Source: Eimeria necatrix
Lineage: Eukaryota; Apicomplexa; Conoidasida; Eucoccidiorida; Eimeriidae
Assembly: GCF_000499385.1 (NCBI RefSeq)
Contig: NW_013654648.1
Coordinates: 1-64,000, forward strand
Length of the DNA: 64,000 nt
Direction of reading: 5' to 3'
Below the pieces are notes generated by a model. The model was not told the DNA's origin, searched no databases, and was given only the letters and a program-made list of their open reading frames with translations. Position numbers and translations under genes: made by a program. Positions within the stretch are counted from its first letter, which is position 1. Every line of letters starts with the position of its first letter. Shown in pieces: positions 23,531 through 35,904 of the stretch.

Positions 23531-26500
23531 ATGCCGCGCCCGACTCCCACAGCGGCAGGGGCCCTGTTGCCTGGCGCTCAGCCACTTCTTGCTGCTGCTG
23601 CTGCCTCCTGCAGCAGATGCAGCAGCAGCAGCTGCTGTGTCCATTCACAGCCGATGCTGCAGACACAACAGACGCGTGGTCGAGCAAATAAAACTGTAGA
23701 GAACAGTTCCAGAGGATGCTGCAGTCGATCGGACGCAGCGAGTCAGCGGCAGCCCAAGCAGCAGCAGCAAAGGCAAGGGAGTCGTGTGGCTGCTATAAGT
23801 GCTGCCCCAGCTCCTGTGGATCCCGCAGCAGCAACAGACACTCAGCTGATCGCTGCTGCAGTAGCCCGCGTGCTGCACATCCAGCGGCAGCAGCAACAGC
23901 AGCAGCACCAGCAACAAGTGCAATCAGCTTTGCCACTCTCTCTTCCCGCATCTCAAATGGATTCGCTGCTGCGGCAGCACGGCATAGACCCTTCATCATC
24001 CCGGGGGTCTCACCTTCACCAACTTTTGTCAGAGCACTGGCCCTTATTGCAACAGCAACTGCAACAGCAACAGTTGCTGCAGCAGCAGCCGCAGTTGAAC
24101 CGTCACCAACAGCAGCAGCCAGAAATGCAGCAGCAAGAGGCAACAGGTGTTCCGCAGCTCACGCTAGAGATCGTTGCATATCATCCCCCAGGGCAGCAGC
24201 GGCAACAGCAGCGTATACAGCAGGGAGTGTGTCGGCTTGAGAAGCTTCACGGAGCATTGCTGCAACGTCACGGGAAGCAGCTGCTGCAGCAATGGCACTC
24301 ACAAACAGCAGCCGCAACGGCCACTGAGGCTGCTGCAGCGGAAAAGGTTTGCCGCACCAGCAACTTCCTGCTGCAGCAGAGCATTTTTCGGTGCTGGGCT
24401 GCTGCTGCGAAAGCGGCAGCAGAGCAACGGCGACAGCAGCAGCAGCAGCGCCAGCAGCAGTCTGCACTTGCCGTTATATGCCGATTTGCACGACTACATG
24501 CACTGAGAGGAGCACTGCATCACTTGAGGCAGCAGCAGCTGCTGCAGCAGCACTGGCGCACCAGCAGCGGTAGCAGCAGACTTAAGAGCGAAGCATTCCA
24601 CGCTTGGCGCTACGCCTTTCTGCCTCAGCGGCGGCGAGCCTGGCAGCTTGCTTCTATTGCTGCTTCTTTGCGTCAGCAACAACAGCAAATGCTGCTGCAG
24701 GAGGTGTGGCAGGTGTGGAAGCAGGAGCAGCAGCAGCAAGGTGACAGTAACACACTCCGCCTACGGTTGTCAGCTGCGCTGCAGCAACGCGGTCTCCAAT
24801 GCAAGGTGCTGCTGCTGCTTCGGCAATACTGCTGGATGCAGCAACGGCTTCGAGCAGCAGCAGCAGCAGCAGCAAATCGAGTTTCTCTGCTGCGCATGCA
24901 TGTGGTGTTGCTGGAGTGGCGGTCTGCTGCAGCCGCAAACTGCCAGGAGGCAGCGTCTGTAGCTCCATATCGCAGCGCAGCAGCAACGCTGGCCATTGTG
25001 CGCTTTGTTGTGCTGCATGCGTTGCAGCAGCAGCAGCAGCAGCAGCAACCGCAGCAGCAGCAGCGGACCTTAGCTCAGGCTGTGCTGGAGGCCACCAGTA
25101 GCAGGGGCCTGCCCCATCTCCCTGCACCTGCCTTACATGTCTTATCTCTTGTGCCCTTAGAGCTGCCTATACACCCTACGAGGTTGCTGCAACACGCACC
25201 TGCTGTGGCGAGGATCTTGAAAAGGGTAGGCCGGAGCTGCTGTTGCTTCTTTTGGTGTGGCTGCTGTTGCTGCAGCCCTAGAGCAGCTGCCGAGAGTGTG
25301 TTGCAGCTGAAATCCGCTTTGCTGCCATGGGTTATGCTGCTGGTGGGCTGCTGCTGCTGGTGCTGCAGGAGCTGCTGCGCAACAGTTTTCGTGCATGGAA
25401 GCAGTGGGCTGCTGCCGCTGCTGCTTTTCGGCAGCAGCAGCAACAGCGCTTGTTGCGCGTTGCTTTCGAGGCGCTAGTTGCAGTCACGGCCAGGCAGCAG
25501 ATGCTGCAGAGGCTGCATTGTGCTGCTGCAGCAATCAGCAACAGGACTCTGTTGCAGTGTGCTTGGGCGGAATGGAGGCAGCGCTGCCTCCGCTACGCCT
25601 CGTTTAGGCAACGGTGCCATGCTTTGCTGCAGCAGGTGCGCAGATGCTGCCAGCTCTGCTGGCGCTGTTGCCTCGCGTTTGCTGCTGTTCATACGTGCCC
25701 ACGAGTGCTGCAGCCTCCGTGGTGTTGCTGCTGGTGTTGCTGCTGCAGCGCACGACTTCTTTGCAGTGCCGGGCATTCTCTGCTCTGCGCCTCTTCGCGA
25801 CAGCAGCAGCCGAGGAGAAACAGCAGCAGGCGGCTGCGGCTTCTGCACTGCGACTGACGCGGCTTAGGTGCCTTTTCACCCAGCTTCAGAGGGCATACCA
25901 GGTGCATCTCGGCTCCTTACCTGCAGCAGCAATTACTGGCTGACTAGCTAGCTAGCTAGCTATCTGGCCGTTGTTGTCTTGAAACACTTGTAGTTGCTGG
26001 AGATTTGCCTCAGGCGCGTCGCCACGCTGCTGCTTGCAACGAAGCAGCTTCCTTGCTTCAACAGAAGCACTTGCTGCGCCGCGCTTTCTGGTCCCTCAGA
26101 GAGAATGTAGGGTGAGTTTGCTGCTGCTCCAGCATCGCCTGCTTCTGCCCTTAACTGCCTGCTGAATCTTCTTATCCTGCGTTGCTTTTAGTTGATATGC
26201 AGCTGCCACAGCTGCTGCTGCTTCTTGCGTGCAGAGAGGCAAAGAAGCTGCGAGAGGCCCGACTGGTCTGCCAGCAAGTGCAACGGCGGCATGTGCTGCG
26301 CTTGTGGTGGGTACTGGCGGCTTCTGCTACTGCGCTGCAGCAGATGGGTTTGCTGCTGCAACAGCGGCGGGCGCAGCAACAACTGAGATCACTCTTCGCA
26401 CTGTGGAGAGCAGCGGAGAAACACCAGAAATACCTGCGGGAACAGCAAGCCGCCCTGCAGCAACGGCGGCAGCAGCTGATGCAGCAGCACTACTTCAGCC

Positions 26501-29500
26501 TCTGGAGGCAGCGACAGCAGCAGCGCAAGGTAGCGTCAGCAGCGGCGCATACGCTTGCCGCATGCTTGGGGCGGCTTTTGCTACGCAGTGCGTGGCTGTT
26601 GTGGAAACAGGCTGGGAAACTACAGAAAAGTGAAGAAGCACTGCAGCAGCAGCAGCAGCAGCACATTGTACAGCAGTCTTTTCAAGCATGGCGGTCTCTC
26701 CTTACTTCTGTTAGGCTGGTGAGTTGCGGCCTTTTTGTAATTTTTGGTGGGCATGCTTGCTCAGTACTAAAGTGCGCGCCTCTCCTTTCTCTTGTGCACG
26801 CATTGCTACTGATTGTGGCACTCCTGCTGATGTTGCTGCTGCTACTGCTGCTGCTGTTTCTGCCTGCAGCGAATCTTGCGTGCAAGGGGTGCTGTGCTAC
26901 ACGGGTGGCTGCGGCGGATCCTCCTCGCCTGGCGGCTACGTGCAGCAACAACTTGCTGCGGCTTGCAGCTGCAGCAGAACGCAGAAAAGAGAAGACTTGC
27001 TGCAGCATTCACAGGCTGGAAGCAGCACTGGCAAAGCCAGCAGCAAAGGAGCGGCCGGATACGGCAGGGGCTGGAGCTGCTGGATCGCCAGCACCGGGAA
27101 AGGCTGCACAGCGCATTTAGCCGCATGCGAGCAGCGGCAGCGCGAAGCCCGCTCGAGCAGCAAGCTGTGGAGGCACAGCAGCGCCGGCAGAAGCAGCAGC
27201 TGCTGCGCCAAACGTGGAGCCAATGGCGCCAAGCCTTGCATCTTCAGCAGCAACTGCTGCGACTTTCGGCGTTTGCTGCTCGCTACAGAGCGCGGCTTGC
27301 ATTGCAGCAGCTGCGCGCGCATGCTGCCGCAGAGGCAGCACTGCAGCAACGTGCACGGCCGCTAGTTGAGAAGAGCAACAGGTTGCTGCTGCGGCGGTAC
27401 TGGCTGCTATGGCGCTCTGCTGCACAACACCAGCAGCTGTTGCAGCAGGCAGCAGCAAAGGTCCTGCAGCTGCAGCAGCATAGAACGCAGGAAGGTCTAC
27501 GCAGGTGTTTTGCAGCCTGGTAGGTGTTGCTGCTGCATTGCATGGCCGTTGCCGGTGGCTGCTGCTGCAGCACGGGCTGCGGCACCTTGTAACTTACATG
27601 GGACATTCACGTGCTGCTGCTGCGCTGCTGATGCAATGTTGTGCCCCAGGCGGATGTGCGCCCGCTTCTCTGCGGCTGGCCGCTTTCTTGCTGCAGTGGA
27701 GAAGCGGCTGCAGCAGCGCGCTGGTGTTGTTGCACTCCGGTTACATGCAAAGCATGCCTCGGTGTTGCTGCTGTTGCTGCTGTTACTCTCGCGAGCATCG
27801 CGTATGGCGAGGTTGCGGTTTGGGTGGCAGCAGCTGGCGCTACACTGGGAGAGATGCCAGCAGCAAACAGTGAGTTTGTGACTGTGTTCGCCGCCGCAGC
27901 AGCAGCAGCAGTAGTAGCGGCAGTAGCACCAAAGGGGGCACACGCACAGAGGGCCCAGCAGCGGCGTGCTAGGCGTGTTTCTGCGTTTCATGCGCTCCTA
28001 TACAGCTACAAGCTGCTGCCGCGGTGAGACGGCGTAAAAAAGCATTGCTTCTCCAGGTGCTTGCGGCGTGGAGAGACCAGCTCCAAGTGAGACGACAGCT
28101 GCAGCAGAGGAAGCAGGAGCTACGCCAGAAGCAGCAGGAGCTGCAGCTGTTGCATGGCATGAGAATGCAGCAAAAGGTGCTAGTTGCTTGGCTTCAGCGG
28201 CTGCTGCGGCCAGTGCAGCAACAGGAAGCAGCTGCAACGTTCCAGGAGAGAAGCAGGAAGAAACTGCTTTTCACGCTGCTGCTGCAGTGGCAGAAAGCTG
28301 CTGCCGCGGCTCGGCGGCGCCGTTTAGCTGCTGGTGAGGAACGGCTTTGTCGCCATAGTGCTGCTGTTGCTGCTGCCGTGCCTGCCGCTCATGCTGCCGT
28401 TGCTCTTCTTGGCTCTAAGCCAGTCTGATAAACAGCGCTGTCCTTGCTGCTCCTAAGTGCACGAATTGTTCAGGTTTTGCTGCTGTTGCTGCAGAGGCTG
28501 TCCGTCAGCAGTCGGCGTTGCGGACTCTTAGGCTAGTTTTTTCTCGCTTGAAGAATAGGGCGCGGCGGCAGCAGGTGCTGCGGCTGCGGCTGTTGCATGC
28601 CCTGCTGTTGCTGCCGCTGCAGCTGCCGCTGCTCCCTGCTACGACGAGAGCTGCAACTGAAACAGCAAACGCAGATGCCGCGCGTGCTCACCTGCCCCTG
28701 CCACTAGTTTCCCGTGCACTGCTGCAGTCTCTTGCTGGCGAACTGTCTTTGTCCGGACCAGACCCGCAGCAGCAAGAGCAAGAGCAGCAGAAGCTGCGGC
28801 AGCCAACCCCGTCAACGGCAGCGCCTGAGTCCGCGATGTCTCTACAGCAGCAGCAGCAGCAGGAGCAAGCCCTGTGCTCTCCGCCTCCTCTGCAGCTCCC
28901 TGCAGCTCGTAGATCTGAAAAGAAAAACGCGCAAGCATTATCAGCAGCAGAAGACAAAGAAGCAACAGCAGAGGGTTTGTGGGCCTCGCAAGACTCAACT
29001 GTTGCTGATCCGGAAGACCTGTTGGCTTCTCGCCGAAGCAGCTGTGCGGTGCTGCTGCTGCTGCGGGAGATCTCTGCCACGGCAACAGCAACAGCAAATA
29101 CAGAAGCTGTAGACGCGTGCATCGACGCCTTCCAAAAGGAAAGGTGTTGCCTGCCGCAGCAGCAGCAGGTGCTGCTGCTCAGTCAGTCGGTGCTGGTGCA
29201 GCAAAGTGACCCTGACTTGAGCAGCGCTTCTGAGCAGCAGCAGTATGACGCCTACAGTAGCAGCAGCACTCAGTGGAAACTGTCACTGCCTCAGGGACTT
29301 CTGGCAGCAGCTTGGCACTCTGTCCGGGTGGTTCGGCGCTGCTTCTGTTTGTGGCGTCAGTATAAAACAGCAGACTTGCTACGGCGGCAGCAGCAACAAC
29401 AACAGATGCTGCTGCTGTGGCAGAAGCAAAAGCAGCTGGTGCAGCGGGACACATGGCACGCTTGGCGCAGCATATGGCAGAAGCGCGTACGCGCTGCTGC

Positions 29501-32500
29501 TGCTGCGGCGCAGCAGCTATCACTGTTGCTGCTGCGGCGGTTATTCACTAGCTGGCATGTTTTGGCCCACCCCCGCGTGAAGCGTTGTGCTGCTGCTATT
29601 TCAATTGTGCAGAAGCAGCAGCAGCGTTCCATTTGCACAGTGGCTCTGACTGCTTGGAGGGAATGGACCACGTGCGCTCCCACGCCTATCTCCATTAGCT
29701 TGGCCCGAGCTTTAGCTTAGTCAGTGCTGCAGCAGACAGTAACTTAGTCTCGCTACTGCTGTTGGCGTTGCTGCTGTTGCAGGAAGCAGCGCCGCTTGAA
29801 ACGGGCAGCAGCCGCTACTGCTGCTTTATCGGTAGCTCGTGTCAGTTCTGAAACGCTGCGTTCGTGGACTTCTACAACACGCCTGCAGCGGCTTGAGAAG
29901 GAGGTGCTGCTGCTGGCTTGCTGCTCCCTCTGCGGCTGCTGATGCTTTGCTCCTCCGCCTGCGGCTGCTACTGCTTTGCGGCTCCGTCTGCAGCTGCTGC
30001 TGCTGTGTGCTCCCCTAACTTGTGCCGATCTGTGGGACTTCTGATTGCGCCTTTTTATTCTTGTTTCTTGGGTTATCCATTGACTGTGCTGCAGGTGCAG
30101 CGTCGCCAACAGCGGCGAATGCTGCAGCAGCTGTTGCTTGAGTGGCGTTTTTGTGCTCGCGCGCGTCGTGTTGTGGCTGCTGCACTTCTGCCGCAGCGTT
30201 TGCCGCTGCTGCGGCACGGCTGGAAGCAGCTCCGGCTAAATGTTTTTTCCAGCAGGCTGAAGGAGCAGCTGCTGCAGCGGGCCTTTGCTGCGCTACTGCT
30301 GGCAGTCAACCGACGCCGGCGGCTCGAGTGGTGCCAAGCTTGCGCCACCATTCAACAAGCCGTAAGGACATTATCAGCAGAGCTAGCAGCAGGCAGCAAG
30401 AGTGCACGATGGCCGGCTTCCTCGCGCTGCTTTCTGTGGCTAGCTCCGGAAGCGTGGGGGGCTGCAGCAGTCATTGGAGCAGCACATTCTGCAGCAGCAG
30501 AGGCATACGCAGCAGAAGCAGCTCTGTGCCCTGACTTTTGCATGTTGCTGCAGATCCGCACACAGCACGAGGTATTCGAGCGATGGCGCTTGCTGCTACT
30601 GCAGCGGCGCCGTGCTGTTGCATTGAGAACAGTCGGTGCTGCTGCTGCTGTGCTGCTGCGGCTCAACCGAGTCTTCTCTGCCTGGAAGGATCTGGCAACA
30701 ACAAGGCAGCAGCAGAGGCAGCAGCAGATACTCCTGCTGCAACAGCGGCAGCTGCTGCAGGGAACCTACGGCAAGGCCCTTGCTGGTCGTGTATTCAAGC
30801 TCTGGCTCTTGGCTTACAGGCTGCAGCGCCTGCTCCAAAGGCGAGCTGCTGCAGCAGCATGCAGGACTTTCCAGGCCCTGAGGGAGGTCTGTCTTGCTTC
30901 TCTCAAATATGATTGCTGCTGCGCAGTGGTCTCACAGATGGGTCAGGGCACACAGCAAGCAAGCATGCATCAGCTACTGCTGCCGTCTATAGGGCTTATC
31001 TTTGCAGCTTTCTGTGCCTTTGCCACTATTGTTGCTGCTGCGTGTGCTGCGGGTGCTGCTGCTTATCTTCTGCAGATAGCTGCTCGCCGGGCGTTGGAGG
31101 TGCGCTGCCTCAACGCATGCAGGCTCCGCCGTTTGCTGTACTTGTTCTCGGCTTGGAAGAACGCAGCAAAGATGCAACGAGCTGCTGCTGCAGTAGACGA
31201 AAAACGCACCCATAGGTCTGCCGGTGTTGCTGCTGCTGACGTTAGAGCTTCTTCACTTGCCGCTGGCTGCTGCTGCACCTGCTCTTGTTGCTGAAACGGC
31301 TGCAAATTCCGTTTCAGCCCGTGTGTGCTATCGCCACTGATGCTGTGCGTCACTGCTGCACTTGCTGTCAGCGCCGGTGCCGGTGCAGTGCGCTGTGCTG
31401 CTGAGCTGCTATTTCAGGCTGCTGTTGCATGCATTTTCGCAATGGCGTTGGCTCCAGCAGCGGCACGCTCTTTTGGAGCAGCTAGCTTGGCGGGCGCTGC
31501 TGCAGCGGCAGCAGCAGGTTGCTGCTACAGTAATTCAAGTACGCTCCCGCTGTTGCGCCACTGAATATTGCTGGTCCATGACAGCAGCAGCTTCACCAAA
31601 GCCCGCGTTTGCTGTCTGCTTTTGCTGCTTCAGGCTCTGCGGTTGAACGCGCAGAGGCAGCTGCAAATGCAGTTGCTGCAGCAGCGTCGACAGCAGCAGG
31701 AGAAGTTGTTGCTACTGCATGCATGGCACCAGCTGCTGCAGTCCTGCTGCTTCTATCGTCAGCAGCTGCAGCAGCGAGCCTTTGCTGCGCTACGCTTTGC
31801 TGCGGCTCTGTCACGGAGCGTCTTGTTAATTGTTGCATGCGTTCGCCGGCTGCAGCAACAGCAGCAGCGGGAGGCACTGCAATGTCTGCAGCAGAGAGCT
31901 GCGCTCAGCAAGAAGCTACAGCAGCTGCTGCGCGCAGCAGCAGGCCAGCAGCTGCAGAAGAGCTTGCACCGCGTGAAGCAGTAAGTGCTGAAGGAATGAA
32001 AAGAGCCATAGACAAATAGGCAGACAGAATAACACTAAAACAGAGCGTGGAAGAGGATGGCATGTATAGGGTGAGGTGCGAAAACACAGAACACAAGACC
32101 AAACATGTTTGCTGGTGCTGCTGTTGCTGCTGTTACTGCTCTTACTGCTGCTGCACAGAGCTCTTATGCACCATTACGTAGCTTTGAGGGCTCATGGTGT
32201 GTGTAGTGCTGCTGCTGCTGCTGTTCCTTTCAGGACAGTCGAGTCTCGGTGCAGCATGGTACTGCAGCTCATGCATCGACATGCACTGCAGCAGGAACAG
32301 CTGCAGCAATTCACTGCAGCATGCGCAGGAAGGCAGCAGCTTGAGTGTCTAAAAAGGTCGTTTCATGCATGGCAGCATTTTGCTAGAGCGCGACAGCGCG
32401 CTGCAGGAGCAGCAGCACTACTGCGGCAACTGCGAGAAGAGACAGGGCCTCAGCTGCTGCTGTTGGGATGTCTGCGAAGCTGGTGCCAGGCAGTGCAACA

Positions 32501-35333
32501 GCAACGGCGATGGCGAACTGCTACTGCTGTGCTGCAGCTGTTGCAGCAGCGGCACTTGTTTGCTGAGTGGCGCAGGGTGCTGGACGAAGTAAGAGACGAG
32601 CAGCAGCTGCAGCAACAGGCACTGCTGCTGCAACGACAGTGGAGAATGCGCCGTGTACTCTTGCTGCTGCATGAAAAGCAGCAGGAGGAGGAGTGGAAGG
32701 CATGGTGCATTGTCAGGGCGGAGAGTTTCCTGGGGCTGCTCCAGGAACGTCAGGTACTGCGCAGCTGTTGCTGCTGCTGGAAATGTGCCGCTACTTCAGA
32801 TGCTTTTGTTGCTGCTGCTGACCTTGCTGCTACGGGTGCTCCGGGTGATGCGGCTGCAATCTAGGAGTTTCGTCATATTACGACCTGGCATGAGGTGCCG
32901 CACTGCAGCGTTAAGCCGCCGCTGCTTGTGCTGATTCGCCTGCTGCTGCTGCGAGTCCTCTTGCTGTGCTGTAGCAAAAAGCAGTGCTGCAGCACTGGCG
33001 TTTTTACACGCAAGAGGAGAAAAGATTGCGCGCTTGCGCTCAGCAGGTCCAGCAACGGCAGCAGCAACGCGCCCTTCGGATATTTTTCCAGCAAATGGTC
33101 TCAGCTGCGGCAAAAGGCCAGCAGCTAGGCGTTGCTGCTGCAGCAGTGGAACAAAGACACCGTCGTCTGCTGCTGCGCACTTTTTGGAGTCACTGGTTTT
33201 CTTTGTCCCGTTATGCAAAGGCAGCTAGCGCGCTGTTGCAGCACTTCTTTATGCTGCAACAAATCCGACAACTAAGTGAGACTAGTGCTGCAAGAGCTCC
33301 AACGGCACTTGTTGCGTCTCTGCTTTGGCCAGTCCGTGTCAATTAGACAGCGATCCTTGTCTGTTGCAGCGGCGTGGTCACTGCTGTAGCTGCCCCCGCT
33401 AGGCATTTCATTTGCTGCAGTGCCTGCATGCTTGTGCAGATCGTGTGGTGTCCTTTTGGAAAGGCTACGCTGAGCAAAGTCGCAGGCTTCGGACAGCAGC
33501 AGCTGAGCTGCAGCAGCGGCTGCAGCAGAAGCAACAGCTAGCTACTGGTGTCTTGCTGGAGCGTGTGATGCGGGAATGGCAAGGCCTAGCCTTGCAGCGT
33601 CAACAGCGGCGCCAAGCAGCACAGCAGCGGCTGCAGCGGCAGTTGCTGCTGCGACATCAGCAACAAATGAGGAAGTTTCTAACGTATTGGAAGGTTGCAG
33701 CAAAACACAGGGCTGCTGCTAGACAGTAAGTCTTGTGTTGGTTAATTGCCTGTTCTTGCTTCTTCTAGCGGTGGTAGACCTGCTGTTGCTGCAGTCGCTG
33801 CAACACATAACTCTACTCTGTGGCGCTTTGGCTCTCAGGGCTGTGCTGCAGCGCATTGGAGCGTTCCATCACCAGCAACAGCAGCAACAACAGCAACACC
33901 TGCTGGGACTGCCGCACCCCTCCCAGGCTCTCAGGAGGCGGGCAGCTTCCCTGAGCAGCAGCAGCAGCAGTAGCCGCAGGAGCACCAGCAGCAGCCGCAG
34001 GAGCATCAGCAGCAGCCGCGGCAGCAGCACCAGTGGTAGCAGAGAAGCCCTGTCTATGCCGGGCCCTTCGCAGCGGCTCAGGTGGAGGGACGAAGGGAGA
34101 CCCGCAGCAGCAGCGACAGCAGCAGCAGCAGACGCATCTGATGATGCATTGCCAGAGCTGGCGCCCACAGTTCCACGCCAGCAAGAGCAGGCACAGCAAC
34201 AGCAGCTGCAGGATGAGGCTTTGAGTCTCTCCTTCTCCCGCCAGGCTTTTCTTTCCCACTCCCAAACCTCTGAGCAAGATGTGCTAGTGCAGCAGCGGTG
34301 GCGGCAGCAGCTGCAGCAGGAGCAGCAGACAGAGCCACGCCTTTTCAAAGCAGAGGCAGCGGGCGGGGACCAGCAGCAACAGCAGCAATCGCAGCAGCAG
34401 CAGCAGCAGCAGATGTGGCTTCACAGTCCTGCCCTGCCAACCGGTTCGCTTCATCTTGAGGACTTGAAGGAAGAGGGCGAGCCCATGCAGGAGGCAGCAG
34501 CCATGTATGCGGGTGCTGCTGCGGCTGCGGCTCCGCTACATGAGGAGCCACCGCAGCACCACTCCGGCCCACGACCAAATAGCAGCAGCAGCAGCACCAA
34601 CAGCAGCAATACAGTTTCGCCCCCTCGCCGGCGCAGTAGCCATCTTCCTTTCAGACAGATGCACCCAGAAATATTTGATAGCAGCGGCAGCAGCAGCAGC
34701 GTTAGAGGGACTGATAGTAGCCGTTGGCGCAGCAGCCCTGGCAGCGGGTCTTTGCTGGATGACGCAGCAAGTAGCAGGGGCAAACGGCAGCAGCTGCTGA
34801 GCGTATCTATGCGCCGCTCTCTGAGCACGACCAGCGCAGGGCGACGAACCTACAACAATAGCAGCAGCCCCAGCGGCCAGCGTCGCGAAAGAAGCAGGGC
34901 GCTCAGTGACACCAGCAGCCAAACAGTGAGGCGGCGCAGCATCATCAGCAGCAGCAGCAGCAGGAAGAGCAGCAGAAGCAGCAAACGCAGCAACAGCGAT
35001 AGCAGCAGCGACGAAAGTGGTGATGACTTTGTTCGCACTGCAGTACTGCCTCCGTCCCCCTACTCTGTTGCCCCCAACGAGCTGCTGACACAGCGCAAGT
35101 CTTTACATGCTCTGGTGCAGCAGCAGCTGGAGCGGCGACGACAGAAACAGTGGCAGGGGCAGCCACAACAGAAAGAAAGCCCTGACGATGCAGCTTCGCA
35201 TGCGGACAGTGAGCAGTTGCTTCGTAGAGCGTGGGAGGGAGATTTGCAGCAGCAGCAGTTGCTGCTGCAACTGCGGCGAGAAGTGAGATCAGCAGCAGCA
35301 GCGAGTTCGCCGCAACAAAAAACCAGCCCCTAG
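23531..35333 (+). CDS. Giant SFI1-like centrin-binding repeat protein
   Basis: SFI1 proteins form long filaments that bind centrin at each Trp-centred repeat in centrosomes, spindle poles and basal bodies. More than 30 repeats of the form (L/F)xxW(R/K) spaced about 25-40 residues run through successive exons. Examples are AFHAWRYAF (24594), FRAWKQWAA (25388), LFALWRAAEKHQ (26396), FSLWRQRQQQ (26494), WLLWKQAGK (26596), FTGWKQHW (27012), FCLWRQYKTAD (29345), FERWRLLLLQRR (30572), FSAWKDLATTR (30676), FKLWLLAYRLQ (30797), FHAWQHFARARQR (32364), FAEWRRVLDE (32560) and FLTYWKVAAKH (33676). A spliced exon near 26010-26111 adds LLRRAFWSLRENV. About fifteen exons are inferred; most boundaries are approximate. 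The last exon (about 33820-35333) lacks Trp repeats. It is Ser/Arg-rich with RSRALSDTSSQ and ends at a TAG at 35331-35333. The first ATG used (23531) is a guess. It would bind centrins at spindle poles and gamete basal bodies. Confidence 0.87.
25944..25962. repeat. CTAG microsatellite in an SFI1-like intron
   Basis: Nearly five CTAG units follow the end of the exon frame at about 25857-25943 and precede the exon at about 26010. The repeat is palindromic on both strands. It resembles the AGCTAGCT-rich flanks at 35650-35900, 50085-50110 and 53220-53580. Confidence 0.85.
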
Positions 35334-35904
35334 TGGCCGTTTCCTAGATTGTTTTTTTTAATAATTAGCACTTGTTCCTATGGCTGTTTCTGCTGCTGAA
35401 GTTGCTGCTGCTGTTTTGATAGCTTGTGCGGGTGCTTATGTTGGCGGCTTGTCTTGCTGGCTTCTGCATCACCTAAAATTGCTCAGTCTGGCCTTTCTGC
35501 TGTTTCCACTGCGACGCCAGCCACTCCTGTAGCTGCTGATAGTAGAAAGTAAAGTGGCGCTAATCAAAAAACTTTAAACATTTGTTGCGGCAAGCGCCTG
35601 CTGCGAGCTGAGGCACAGCGGCTGCAGGCATGTTAGCCACCAGCTCAAAGCCGCGACAGAGCCCCCAGATCGCCAAGCTGCTGAACAGCTAGCTCAGTAC
35701 AACAGGGGCAGTCAGCGGGCTAGCTATATTCAAAGCCAGCTAGCCAGAAAATCTAAAGCAATATTAATGGCTGCAGAGATCTGCTGTCTGCCTCACTGAC
35801 CCGGTTAACCAGCTCTATAGCTTGCTAGCTATTCAGTAGCTAGGTACGTAGCTGTAAAGCTAAAAAAAGTAGCTAACTGGCTAGCTGGCCGACCAGCCGC
35901 TTCA
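35334..35904. other. Convergent spacer rich in AGCTAGCT words
   Basis: This lies between the 3' ends of the SFI1-like gene and a membrane-protein gene. From about 35660 to 35900 it is full of TAGCT/AGCTA words separated by short spacers, with T-runs at 35350 and A-runs at 35860. No coding frame or RNA gene is recognised. Confidence 0.6.
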
